Positions 22,350 through 33,858 of a stretch of 64,000 nt of DNA are shown here, in pieces. The DNA comes from Symbiodinium natans. Its lineage: Eukaryota; Sar; Dinophyceae; Suessiales; Symbiodiniaceae. Position numbers and translations under genes: made by a program. The stretch lies in the NCBI GenBank assembly GCA_905221605.1, contig CAJNDS010002650.1, positions 1 through 64,000 on the forward strand, in the 5' to 3' direction. How positions within the stretch are numbered: position 1 is the first letter of the stretch; every line of letters starts with the position of its first letter. The notes under the pieces are model-generated. The model had not been told where the DNA came from. It saw nothing but the letters and a program-made list of their open reading frames with translations, and did not search any database.

Positions 22350-24034
22350 GTTGCTGGCAGTGTGTCACCTGCGGCACCAGCTATCCCTCAACGTGCCACT
22401 TTGCAGATTTGCAGAATTTTGCAGAGCTGAGATGAGCACAGATAGAAGCTCCAGGTTCGACAAGGCAAATGAGATGTGGGAAATGTGGCATTTGGCAATG
22501 TACAGAGACCTTTGAAAGGAATCAGGTTCGGCTGAGGGGCAAGTCAGTCAGGCATAAGCGGGATAAGGGCAGGGCCTAAGATTCTTGCAGCTTGCGATAA
22601 GCTTGGAAAGCTGTTCGTCAGGCAGGCTCGTAATCTGGCAAACACAAAGGCTCGCAGCATCTTCGTCGCAGCTTAGGCCCAATCATTTGACCCATGAGTC
22701 TCAAGGCCGAGCGGCCCCGGTCAGGCTAAGGCTGCTCAAGCGCTGTGAGATGGCCAGTGGCATGCTCTGCAACCGGCTGTCGACCTAAGCGACCGGCCAT
22801 TCGCATTTTGCAACGTGCAACATGCACTGAGTGCACACCAAGTGCACGCCTGCAGCTGTGTGCCACGACCATGACCGCATTGCGTGCGATAAGTTTTCTG
22901 CCAGCTGAAGGCTGCGTAGCCGAGGGCTCACGGAAAAGAACGACTGGATGATCTCATCCGAGCAACTGGCCAATGGTGTGATTCAGTGATATCGTCGCTT
23001 CACACACTCCGACTCCATCTCACCTGCGACAAATTTCCCACCTTCGCAAACACAGCACCTGGAGCCCAGTCTCAGGGAAGACCTCGAACAGTGCACAAGT
23101 CAGTGAACTCGCACAGCTGTAAGTTCTTATGATTTGAGGTTCGTCGCTTTCCAGTTCCGCTGTGCTTGCCCAGCTGCGTCCTTCGACATGCAGCCGCATG
23201 GTGAGTTCCCGTCCAACGAATGAAGATTGGTGAGCAAAAGGGCAAGGCCCTTGTGCCAACATTTTGCCAAAGGCACATTTACCGACAGTGGCAACCTGTG
23301 CTGAGAGGAACTTGACACAAACCTAGCAGACCTAGCACGTCCTTCTCCTCCAGTGGCATGAGGGAAAGACGGCGAACCTCGCTCGACACCGCTGTCTCGG
23401 ATAAAATGAAGCCTTCTCCGCTCTAAGGGAAAGACACAAAAGCGTTGCAAGAGTTGTTCAACTTCCTGACCACTGACCTGTCACACCACTGCACTCTGCC
23501 ACTTCTCCTCTGCACTGTGCACCATGCGGCCATGATCGTATGACCCTATGCAATTTCTGGATGGCTACACGCGCCTTGAACTCGAAAACAAAGCTGCAGC
23601 GCGTCTGCGGTGGAAGCTGTAACTCCTGAACATGATAGGGCACAGGCAAACCACAGCGACGCTCTGACAGTCTGTGAGGCTTCTAGCCTAAACTCCAAGA
23701 TTATGGATCGGTCCTACACAACTGAATTTGTGACACCCGTTCTCAAGTCCCAGAACACAAAAAAGTGTGTTTTCAGGACTCCTCCAGCAAAATCCGGAAC
23801 TTGGCAGCCTCAACTATACCGTAACGAAGGAACGCATGTGGGCACAGGCCATTGAACTAGTAAAGTACGACATAGTACAACGGCATAAGCTGAGAGTAGC
23901 TCACTGCGGACAAGGCATTCGAAGTACTTCAGCCGCGGATGTCTTTTGATCCTTGTGAAAATTACGTCATGTCGACACAACTTCGTCTCCATCGTCCAAA
24001 ACAAGTCAGCGGCCAGGTGTTCAGGGCCAAAATC

Positions 24035-24782
24035 TCATCCCGATCGCGACTTGGCCCACTGCCTTCCGAAGCTGTGTTGCTCAATGGCTTTGAGAACCAC
24101 TGAGAAACGCTGCACAGAGCCTAGTCCACAGGTGTCATCATAGTTAAACGTCAGGCACCTCGAAGTCAAGGCCCGGCGTTTCCGTCTGATTCCTCCCTTG
24201 CAGATTGCGCAATGACAAAAGCCGCCAACTGTGGGCCCCACTCTTCATCCACCTGATCACGAAGCTCTCTGCCTCAAGTCAACCCATGTTCCTGAGAGGG
24301 CATAGGGTTGAGACTTGCATTGACTTGCAGCCCGGCAAGCTGATCTGACGATGCTCAGCTGCAAGTTCACCTTCAAGCGTGGTTTTCGAGGAAAATCCAA
24401 GAACCTATTGGTTCTTCCCGGCTATCGCTCCCTCTCTCTGGCTTATTCTTTGCTTCACGTGCGCATCTTCAGAACATCCGCCTCATTGGCACCACTGTAG
24501 CACAGCAGATCGCCCACCAGATTGAAGAAGATTTGTGACCTCTCCAATTGCAAAAGATTGAAGCGAAGCCATCACAAACGCAATGGAGCGGTCCTGATTG
24601 GCGCCGTCAAATCTAGGAATGACCAGGGCCTTGGATTTCCAGTCACGTGAACATTGAGCTCTTACTGCAGATGGTCCCATAAGCAAGGCAAATGTGGGGC
24701 AGCCAGGTGCCTTTGGACTGGCGCTTGTGCTACTGGTAGAGAAATCGTCAAAAGAGATCTGGAACTCCCAACACAGAAACAC
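24035..24782 (-). CDS. Exons of unknown gene
   Basis: The minus-strand frame 24770-24483 reads CPTFALLMGPSAVRAQCSRD, KSKALVIPRFDGANQDRSIA and FVMASLQSFAIGEVTNLLQS. A second, near 24160-24035, reads SVQRFSVVLKAIEQHSFGRQ. Both look coding and share the strand; linkage is inferred. No family recognised. Confidence 0.45.
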
Positions 24783-26029
24783 CGAAGCTGCTTGTGTACG
24801 TAACTTTCGTGTAAACTTTCGTGAAGATCTCGTGAAGCTCGGATTGTCGCAGGTTTGAGCTCACAGCACCCACGGCCCCGCCAGGCCTAGCGTCGCTGCT
24901 GAGGACTCTCCACGCTCTCCCCTCACCGCTCACATCCACTCACCGCATGCGCTCACCGCTTCTCCGCTCTCCTCTCCGTTCGTTTCTCTTGAGAGCTTTA
25001 TACTGAGCTGAGGGACTGGATCAGCGGCTCGGGTGGCGGCCAAGGCGGGCAGGGAGGGCATGCCTGGCATCCATAGAATCCTGTGTTCGCCTCTGATTCA
25101 CTCTGGTTCTCTTTCCTACACTTCCGTGCACAGCACGCATGCATGCTTGCTGGCAAGCGGGGCAGGTGCGCACTTGGCCTGGAACCCAGCATACTACGAC
25201 TATGCACAATGACCGCAAGAATACCTCGAGTGTATCGAGCAAGTGCTATGGGCTGGTTTTCGAAGTCTTTCAGATCTGGCACGACTTGAGGAACTGGGCC
25301 AGGATTAGGTCGGATGTTTTTTTGGGGAATCCTGTGGCATTTTGAGTCCATGCATCATCTGTTGTTCAAGTGCTGCGACATGCATGAAGCATCCTGAAGC
25401 TAAACAAGGCAAAGCCTGGCAACTGATGATCTCCGGTACACTCTGACGAAAAACGCCGCGGTGTCTGCAAAACTCAAGATCGTGAAGACAGCGGACGTGT
25501 TATGATTTGTGGCATCTACTTGGCTTCAAGATATTGGCCACAGCCACCATGGACTATGTTTTTTTGTGACGAACACAATGTTTTTTCAGCTCAGGTCATC
25601 AATCCTCCCACAAGTCCCACTCACAGCAGCGCTGCAGGCCCTGAGCACCAACATCAGAACATATCAGAATCCCAAATTCCACTTCCAGAAAGACATGCCA
25701 ACACTCTCTAAGGTGAAGGCCACGCTGGCAGCTGTCTTTTCGTACACCCTGACCCAGCTGTGCGGCAATGCATTCCACCTGTGGGGCTGGTCACGCAGGG
25801 CTAGCTGCAATGCCCTGCTTGCGTCCTTCTTGCCTGCGGGCCAAGGGTCGAAAAACCTGCTCGCCATCACGGCCAAGGCAGCAATGCCTCGAACAGACGG
25901 CATTCCATTTAGAATTTAGAAAGCTCCAGATGCCGCACGGGTCGCACGAGCCTGAGAGAGATATTCAGGCGCGTCATGCCCACAGGCAGGTTCGCCGCAA
26001 GTGCCCTAGCCTGCCAGCACGCAGCAATC

Positions 26030-29000
26030 TCATGAGATGTGGTGAGCGAATGCAGGGCTCCCAAGAACATTGTTTTTGGGACTTTCCTTCTTAATATCCG
26101 TTGGACTCTCAAACTCAGAGGCACATTGGCTGCACTGGCCAGCATCTCTGATCATTGGAACTTGCCGGACAGCTTGGCGCAGCTGCCCCTCGCTTAATAT
26201 GGGTCGCCCCTGCAGGAGGTCTAGAAAAAGCTTCGCATCCTGCTGGCTTACATCTCCAGACTTTCCAGACTGCAAAGCCTCCAACACGACACAACGTAGT
26301 GCAGGCTTGCAGTTGGAGAGGCCACGGGCTCCAAATGCAAAACTCCAAGCATCAAGCCGGTCTTGACAAGAGGCTTTGCGACAAGCAATGGCTTTCAACA
26401 GCTCTGTCAGAGCCTCGCCACCCAGATCGGCCAGTGGACCCAAGAGCAGCTCCGGCAACTGCTGCTGGAGGCGCTCTTGCAAAACTTGCGAAACCTTCTT
26501 GGCTCGTTCTGAGAGTGGAATGAGAACACTGACGCTGTGCTGGCCACTGCTTGGATCACAGCCATGGCTCAGATACACAACAATGGCTCCCTGCCGAAGC
26601 CATAACTTAATCAGCCACGAAGTGGCCCCAAAGTGTGCTGCCACGGCATCTACCGGCAAGGCCTTCAGATGATTGAGGCTTTCATCCAACAAGCGCTCGC
26701 CCAGTCCATAGCCGCGCAAGTCCGGATGAAGGCACCATCTCATGACACGTGCAAAGCGCAGCTTAGACGCTTCCAGGATACCAGCATCCCTTGTCAGAGT
26801 CTGCGCCGTGAGGTTTGCTGGAACCTGACACCGTGCCAGCCACAGCTGCTGAGCCTTCTCCAAGTCGAGCACTGGCTCCTCTATGCCCGAGATTGTAATG
26901 CCGTAGTAGCGGTTGTTGTATCGCAAGGCCAGCCATATGATGCCTTTCGCATCGAGGAAAGTCTCCAAGTCGGAAGGCTTGGTTTTGTAGTGGCCCACTC
27001 GTAGGAGACCGTATATCTCCTTTAGCCGGTCATCTTTGTTTACAATATCCGCAACGTCAACATGTTCCAGCAGAGCTGACTTGGCGATCGCTTCTGCTGC
27101 TCCTGGGCTGACCACGGCTGGGGCTGCATCCAATAGCAGGGCTGCACGCGAAAGGACCTGCCGAAAACCAAATTCAGCCTGGTATACCTTGGAACATGCC
27201 AGGAAATTCTCCCAAACACCCCAAACAGTGCCTCCAGCGGACATCCATGAGCCCAGCGCCAACATGTCTGGAGTTCACGTATCTGTAAACCTGCACAAGG
27301 CGACTAGAGTTCAGCAGACTCGAACGCGCAAACGACCCTTGTAATGACTGCCCGAGGGTGTTGGCGAGTTCACCATCTCAGGCAGCCTTCGCTAGCGTGC
27401 TTGGGTGAACCAAGATAAGAGGCGTAAATCAGTTTAAATGGATTTGGCTCTCGACCCCTTCGATATTCCAGGATTCAACCCTTCAAGCCACTGAAAAAGT
27501 AACGGAAAAATTGCGCAAACATGCTCAGGAATCGCTTTAAACAACAAGAAAGGTCAATCTGAAACAATCCAACCGAACTCAATGCCCAAGATACTGCGGA
27601 AGGAGAAAAGAAGGCTAACAGCAACGACAATGTAGAGGGCGACCCAATTTTCGGCTTAAAGAGCTCTCAAATCCACCGAGCCTGGTGTCACCACAAAACC
27701 CATCCAGCCCAAAACTTGCAGTTGGCCAAGCTTCACCACGACCCACCCACCCACCAAGGCTCCCCTCCCGCAGATCGACCCGCCTTACAAACGAAAAATC
27801 TGCGAAAATTCCGCGCCATACAAAACCCTGCTCTGGTCACTCGAAGGGCAGATTGCTGTCTTCGTCACGCTACCGCATGCTGCTTTTCAAGGATCCGTTC
27901 CAGTTGAAGGCTGCACAAATAGCGGATTGTACATGCGAGCGCGATGACGTTGCAAGATCAAACAAGGCAAGTTGACTGCACAACTCTCTCTTTTCCTAGC
28001 AAAATCACGGGTTGCTTGCGTAAACAGCTGCACCCTTCATATGAGCATCGACGTTGCAAGAGAAGCCAAACCAGCCTGCACGCGCAGCCCGAAGATGCGG
28101 CACTGCTCGAACCAAGAAGCCATTGCCACTGCCTTCATAGCCTCGGGCAGGGTTTTCGGGGTTTTCGAGTAATGCCATTGTCGGGTCTTGGAACCGAAAT
28201 CATCTGAGGCCTTGGCCATCCAGTGTCGTGGCAAGCAGCACTCGGCCAGCTCTTTGCAGCATGCCCGCTGTGAAATTGACTGGAAATCCCGCTGCCTCAT
28301 CAATAATCAGGAAAGTCTCCTTCAATTCCATCCGGCTGGTTTGGGCAAGGCGTTGTGGGGTGATGAATTCTAGGCTTCCCTTCTTGCCAAACAGAAGCTT
28401 GTGCGAGCCAATCCGCCTCAGCTTCTTGCCAAGGAAGCATTCAGCGGCCCAAAAAAGCTGAGAAGATGCATCCTTGCTCGGAGATGTGACTAGGATCCGC
28501 CCGCCGGTTCTTTGTAGTAGAACTGCAGCTGCCATTCCAAGAGTTGCTGATTTCCCCCGGCCACGTCTTCCCAATACCAGCAAAGGTCTGGAGGCCTTTA
28601 TCCCAAGAATGATGTTGATGAGCTCAAGCTGCTCCTGGTTCGGCTTCAACTCTGCTGCTTGCACATCTTGCACTACCTGGCTTCGTCTTTGTTGTCCCTG
28701 CGACAACATGCTCACTATGCCTGATATATCTGGCATCTCTGAGTCGCACAGATCGTCCTGGCACCAGGTTCGGACAAGGCTACCAGCCTCAACCTCCTCG
28801 AGCAGCTTGCACCATCTAGACCCAACACGTTCAGTCCGCCAGCTGTGCAAGGGTGGAACCTGGAAAATCAACACCCCTCCACCTTTCAGAGCTCCGGAAA
28901 CTGCTCCAAAAGCATCTAAGAATCTTCGCCTGTGTGCCGACAATACAGCTGCATCCAACTCTTGTCCCATCCACGCCCTCTGTGGAGGATCACGAACGTC

Positions 29001-29129
29001 TGCTCTGACAATGCGCAAATTCTTGTGCAGAATCTTCCAAGATGCGAGGACTTCGCTGGTCACACTCTGAGCCCATTTAGGATCTCCAGAGAGGAGGAGG
29101 AGCCGGCGCGGACCATGCCACAGTGTCAT
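26030..29129 (-). CDS. tmcA: tRNA(Met) cytidine acetyltransferase, bacterial type, four exons
   Basis: TmcA makes N4-acetylcytidine at the wobble base of elongator tRNA-Met using ATP and acetyl-CoA. Exons: 29129-28211, 28141-28082, 27290-27220 and 27157-26030. Joined, they give 726 codons with no stop until the end (725 residues; E. coli TmcA is about 670, human NAT10 about 1,025). Introns are 69 bases (GC...AG), 790 bases and 62 bases (both GT...AG). Visible motifs: Walker A GRRGRGKS at residues 187-194, DEAA at 277-280, GYEGSGNGF at 307-315 (formed only by splicing; the family motif is GYEGTGRGF), RWAHGCPLE at 338-346, and GNAT motif VMRWCLHPDLRGYGLGERLL at 488-507. The RWA-GCPLE segment and compact length match bacterial TmcA rather than eukaryotic NAT10/Kre33. 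The last 30 residues are not conserved and may hide another splice. Likely acquired from bacteria. Confidence 0.9.
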
Positions 29130-29659
29130 AGCATCATTGCATTGCCAAAGAGGGAGAGTGGAGTGTCAAGAGGGGGTTTGATCCGTCTCTTCCAGCGCTA
29201 CTCTTGCGAAAAATCGGACTCTTGAGAGCAAAGAAAAAAATAGAGCGGCTCATCAAAGCGAATCACACGTCAAAAGCCTCAAGAAGCCTCACAAAATGTC
29301 CCTCAAAGTTGCAAGGGCACTCTGGGCGCCGCAACACCACTCTAAGGCGCCAGCTCCACTGACACCAATGGTGGAGCTTGACACAACCAGCTTAAACTGC
29401 CTGCACACGATCCGCCCAAGGGTGTAGCAAAACTCCCAAAGAAGAGCCGACTGCCTTACACTTCGCGGTATTGCTGATGCCAGCAATCGCATTCCGACAG
29501 CCTTAGTCACCATGGGCTTAGGATGGCTTAGGAAAGTTTGAAAGTTTGCCGAACGCAAGGATCCGTAAAGGCAGCAAGGCTGCCGTGAATCGCCAGTCCC
29601 GCAAGCAAAGTGTGAGGCGCTCCAGCCCTGAAAAAAACAACATGCTTTGTCAATTTGTG

Positions 29660-29784
29660 AACCCTTGCACTGCTTGCACATTCATTCCACATAATCCCAA
29701 GCAAGAATACAGGGCCTTTGGGCAAGTTGGCTGCTAGAGCGCTGGCTCCATCATCGCCGACGTCACGACAGCAAAGGTCCAAAC
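29660..29784 (-). CDS. Leucine-rich repeat exon (ribonuclease-inhibitor type)
   Basis: After an acceptor TTGAG at 29785 the minus-strand frame reads LDLCCRDVGDDGASALAANL then PKGPVFLLGIMWNE. The LDL..RDVGDDGASALAANLP pattern is the RNI-like LRR (LxLxxNxIGDxGAxxLAxxL). It is one repeat in one exon, lying upstream of TmcA on the same strand. Further repeats must be in other exons, not resolved. Confidence 0.6.
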
Positions 29785-29966
29785 CTCAATTCCGACAAGG
29801 AAGAAAACCTGTCAACAAACCAAAGCTGCCATCAGACATCAGCAGAAAAAGATGAAAAAAAACGTTTGAGGCAGGTTCGCAAGTCAGAAAGAGAGCTTGG
29901 CAGAGCACTTGCCACGCTCCTCTCATTGAAGAACACATGCATCGACGGGTTTGCTATGAACATTTG

Positions 29967-30026
29967 AATATGTATATATATATATATATATACACATATA
30001 TATGTATATATATGTACATATATACA
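29967..30026. repeat. AT-rich dinucleotide tract
   Basis: (TA)n with TATATACACATATA variation. From 29800 to 34100 I find no intact gene; the interval is AT-rich and repeat-rich. Confidence 0.85.
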
Positions 30027-30270
30027 TGTGCTACCCCCCCGACAACCTCATTTAATTTCGCCAGTTTCTTGAAATTCGAAATCTCTAGAAAGTTTTATTG
30101 CATTTTTAGTCAGGGTTTTATCAAACTTCCTGTTCCGTCTTATTCAGCTCAATAGCAGGAATGAAAAGATGCTTTCAATTAAATCAATATTCTTATGACA
30201 AGTAGATTTTTGCTGAACAGTGCACCTTTTGCTTTGCCCATTATGTTTTTGATAACCTTAATATTTTAGC

Positions 30271-30411
30271 TTTGGGGTTTCGGGGTTTTGAGGTTCTGGG
30301 GTTTTGGGGTTTTGGGGTCTTGGGGTTTTGGGGTTTTGGGGTTTTGGGGTTTTGTGGTTTCGGGGTCTTGAGGTCTTGAGGTCTTGGGGTTTTGGGGATT
30401 GGGTTTTGGCC
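30271..30411 (+). repeat. (GGGGTTTT)n-like array
   Basis: About 16 units of GGGGTTTT with substitutions such as GGGGTCTT and GAGGTTCT. The unit equals the spirotrich-ciliate telomere repeat, but here it lies in AT-rich intergenic DNA of a genome whose own arrays are TTTAGGG. The minus-strand frame rich in PKPQDPKT is an artefact. Confidence 0.8.
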
Positions 30412-30966
30412 GATGATCAATTTTAAACCCTAAATCTTGCCGCCAAATCCTGAAGAGCGGGATCCCTAACAATTCCCGAATTGTTTTTTCCTTAATGCCC
30501 TTCAAATCCTAAAGCATTAAGCCCAAAAAAAGGTGGGACAAAAAAACCATATGGCGGGTGGTGCGCAATTCCTAAAGAGGAGAGCTAATCCTGAAAAGTG
30601 AACGCGGTTACCCAACGTATTTCCTTAATCCCTAAAGATTGTTCCCTACATCTGCTTCTAAAACCTTGCTCCCTACATCTTCTTCCTCAAGCTTTATTCC
30701 TTGGATCTTCTCTTTTACATCTGTTCGTTTAGGGCTTAGCGAATTCTATTTAAACCCCGATTCGGGCAAAAGTGGGCCGTGTCCAAAGATGAGTATGCCA
30801 ATTTGTTGATGGCAGAATGTTTTTGTCTATAAATCTTGCTCTCTACATCCTCTTCCTGAATCCTACGCATTTTCAAATTTAGCGAAGTAGTTTCCAGCCC
30901 CGCGATGATTGCTAAAAACTCATCCTTTTTCAGGATTTAGAGATCCTCCATGCAAGAATCCAGCTT

Positions 30967-31025
30967 CACATCTCGGGGGGGGGGGGGGGGTTGTTGGTAC
31001 CCCATTCCCCCCCCTCCCCCAAAAA
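30967..31025. repeat. Poly-G tract followed by C-rich tract
   Basis: About 18 consecutive G, then, after a short gap, CCCCCCCCTCCCCC. The two can pair into a long GC hairpin. Confidence 0.8.
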
Positions 31026-31193
31026 AGCCTATACATTTGGCACACCCCCACCTTAACCTATCCACCTATTTGGCCTCAAAGGTTTCGATTACAAATTTCA
31101 TATATAGATGAATTGAATCGGCCGCTGGTAGGAAAATGCTGAGACTTAAAGTTTTGGTATTGAGGCGGACGTTCGGAAATACTGAAAAAATAG

Positions 31194-31510
31194 TGAAATA
31201 CTGAATTTCAGTATTCCGGATCCAAGATCCAATATCCAAGACTGTGAGAGACTGTTGAGGTCAAATCTGGGGTCCAGCACGAATACTGACAAACAGTACT
31301 GGAATACTGAATTTCAGTATTCAGGATCCAAGATCCAAGATCCAAGATTGCTCAGCAGAGTTCTCTGCCAATCTTGGATCTTGGATCTGAAAAGTGTTTC
31401 AGTGTCTTTTTCAGTATCCGCGCTGGATCCAAAACTTGACTTCAACAGTATCTGACAATCTTGGATCTTTGATCTCGGATCCAAAATGCTGAAATTCAGT
31501 GCTTCAGTAT
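31194..31510. repeat. Palindrome cluster with a strong hairpin
   Basis: The palindrome AATACTGAATTTCAGTATT occurs at about 31198 and 31304. Between 31332 and 31387 a perfect 19-base inverted repeat (GATCCAAGATCCAAGATTG against its complement) encloses an inner GCAGAG-TT-CTCTGC stem, giving a nearly continuous hairpin. Further CAGTATT and GGATCCAAGATC copies flank it. This resembles the terminus of a non-autonomous mobile element, but no target-site duplication was identified. Confidence 0.75.
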
Positions 31511-31770
31511 TTTTCAGTATTTAGCCAGATGACCGTCAATGTCAAATGAGTAGCATGAGTAGCAAACGTTGGAAATGTCCAGACGTGGGTTCCCGGGAGC
31601 GGGGGGATACCAGCTATTTCATTGTGAGAAGAAGATACGAAAACGGTAGATCTTTGGGGGGATACCATATATACCTATATACATATTTATATTTATATTT
31701 ATATTTGTATCTATATTTATATTTATACCTAAATAATTAAATCAATCAATCAATCAGCTATTTTTGAAAA

Positions 31771-32062
31771 CTCGAGCCGGCTCGAATATGCCAAAAAAAT
31801 AACTGACACAGTAGGTCGCCGAAAAAGCCTAAATTTCAGGATCTACGGCACCAGCAGCCCGGTAGATCCTGAAACTTAGGTTTGATTTGGACAATTCGAG
31901 CCTGCTCGAGTTTCCGGGACCTGGAGCTTCAAGAGTCTTCGGGAAAATTCGAGCCGGCTCGAATTTTCTGGAAAAATGCTGAAACCATGGGCTGTGTGAC
32001 CCCCTAGGCCTCATAGATGACATAATTTAGGTTGTTTTTGGAAAATTCGAGCCTGCTCGAGT
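31771..32062. repeat. Four copies of palindrome TTCGAGCCKGCTCGAR plus a 19-bp hairpin
   Basis: Copies lie at 31771-31786, 31895-31910, 31948-31965 and 32045-32062. Two are exact palindromes built on GAGCCGGCTC, two carry CCTGC at the centre. Between the first and second, 31828-31846 and 31862-31880 form an inverted repeat with one mismatch in 19 and a 15-base loop. Confidence 0.75.
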
Positions 32063-32164
32063 TTTGGCGACCTGGTGTTTCAAGATTTTGTTCATTATTC
32101 TAAACAGACTTTCTTATCTCTTCGTAAGCATTTTGTTTGACTTTCTTCTCTTTCTTCGGTTTCT

Positions 32165-33058
32165 CTATGTGTTCGTATGTTGTTGCTTTCTTATGAAGCA
32201 TTTTTAATATAATTTAGATCATTGAATCAAACTGTTGTAAAATCTCTTCTTCGGTTATAGGTAGATTTCCTACTTTGTTTTTAGCATTGCCTATAGCTTT
32301 ATAAGAATGATTTTGCAGATGGTCTAACGTTGATTCATTTGATGTTATACTTCCTTTATCAAACATGCTAACTGGGTCTCCTGCTTTTCGTATTCTTAAA
32401 TTTGTTTAAGTGTGTTCTGGTCGTTGTCCTGATACAATAGGAGAACCATAACTACGACTTCTGAATACATTACCATAATCATTGTTTGATTGTTGTCCCG
32501 ATGCTGAACGTAAACTATGACTTATAATATCAGCAAGTCCAGTATTTTTTAACCATCTCTTTCAACAAAACCTTCTTGAATGAACTTATCTACATCTTTA
32601 TAACGCTGAGTCGGTTGCATCTTAATTATACAAGTTCAGTGTCAAGTCATCATAACATCTCTACCGCCTTTAGTCCCATAAAATAGAACCATTTTGATGA
32701 ATCCCGTCAGGATTCTCATACGCTAAGCTATTTTAAGTCCTTGCGTGTCCGTTAAGAATGTCTCCGTCCCCGCTAATTCGTCTCTAACTTCAATATGTAG
32801 TCTGCTTCTTGTGTTCGGTGCTTCATAATAAACCCCTTCACTTCTTCTTGTTATATTTATGCATCATAAAATGGCTAATAAATTAATTTGTCTAACTAAT
32901 GAATAATGTTGAAGTTCAAGAAGGTGTAGATAGTTATTATAGAGTGAATAACAGAAATGTGCAAACCGCACAAAACCAAATCCACAAACGGATTCTGTTT
33001 GTAGATTTCTGTTGTTTAAAACTATACGTGATGAATAACAAGTTGTAGCTTCAGACAT
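32165..33058 (-). pseudogene. Decayed AT-rich coding segment of unknown, possibly viral origin
   Basis: This segment is far more AT-rich than the rest of the window, including its third codon positions. On the minus strand, consecutive stretches read like real protein but are broken by stops and frame changes: RRSEGVYYEAPNTRSRLHIE with VRDELAGTETFLTDTQGLKI; YENPDGIHQNGSILW; QPTQRYKDVDKFIQEGFVER; NTGLADIISHSLRSASGQQS; NLRIRKAGDPVSMFDKGSIT with NKVGNLPITEEEILQQFDSM and a stop near 32210. At least four lesions are visible. Codon use (AAT, ATA, GAA, TTA) is unlike the host. I do not recognise the family; an AT-rich virus, plasmid or bacterial insert are the main options. Confidence 0.5.
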
Positions 33059-33176
33059 GGCAAGACAAGAAAGTATGGCAAGTACCGGTGTTTTTCACGT
33101 CAACTACAGGCGTAAGCAAGCCCAGGCGCAGAACGGCAAGCAAGAAAAGGACACATATGGATCATGGGGGGGTGAC

Positions 33177-33180
<4 letters not shown>

Positions 33181-33207
<27 letters not shown>

Positions 33208-33300
33208 CTGTATGCTTTTAAGTATTTAAAAATACGTGTACATTTTTTAATGTATACGTATGCATACATATATATATATATATATATATACATAAGAGTA
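33181..33300. repeat. Two (AT)n tracts flanking a 60-base spacer
   Basis: CATATATATA-type tracts at 33186-33208 and 33266-33292, both flanked by CATACATA. No gene. Confidence 0.85.
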
Positions 33301-33725
33301 TATGTATACATGTGGGTGGCTGTCAATATTCCTTCTTCCAGGAACGGCGGATGCTGAAAAAATCATGGTGCCGCCTTATGACGAGAAGGAAAACGTTTGG
33401 CAAGTACAGAAGTGTAGTACTAATTCTTGCTCCCTATGCAAAAACCCCGCAAAACACACTAGCGCCGCCATTTTACGACTCAGGCATCGTCATCGGAACT
33501 ATTGGAGCTACTTGAGCTCGAGCTAGTAGTGCTTTGCTCTTCCAGGTTGGCCATGTTTCAAATCAGCTGTCTTCGTACTGCTTTATGTCTTGGATGGGCA
33601 AGTGGCCACCGCAAGCAGTTTCCCTTCATATTTGCGAGCGCGATGCTAGCGCCAACCTAGCGCATATGTCGCCGCATGACTTTAGAATTTCGGCACGGCG
33701 GCAGTATGCATCAGGAGCAACCACA

Positions 33726-33858
33726 GGGTTTAGGGTGTAGGGTTCAGGGTGTGTAAGTTCCAAAGTCTTACCTAAGCCGCAGGCCGCCTATACTACTTAA
33801 GTTTCCCGAAGCTGGATCGCTCTAAACCCTAAACCCTACACGCTAAACCCTAACATGT
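33726..33858. repeat. Inverted pair of short telomere-like motifs
   Basis: GGGTTTAGGGTGTAGGG at 33727 and CTAAACCCTAAACCCTAC at 33823 face each other about 75 bases apart. Around them CTAGCGCC/CTAGCGCT motifs recur at least seven times (33458-33910), and GTGCCGCCTTRTGRCGA occurs at 33368 and 33945. Confidence 0.6.

Noticed and set aside
28474-29070. A 198-codon plus-strand frame
   Set aside because: It is the antisense of TmcA exon 1, which carries the Walker A and DEAA motifs on the minus strand.
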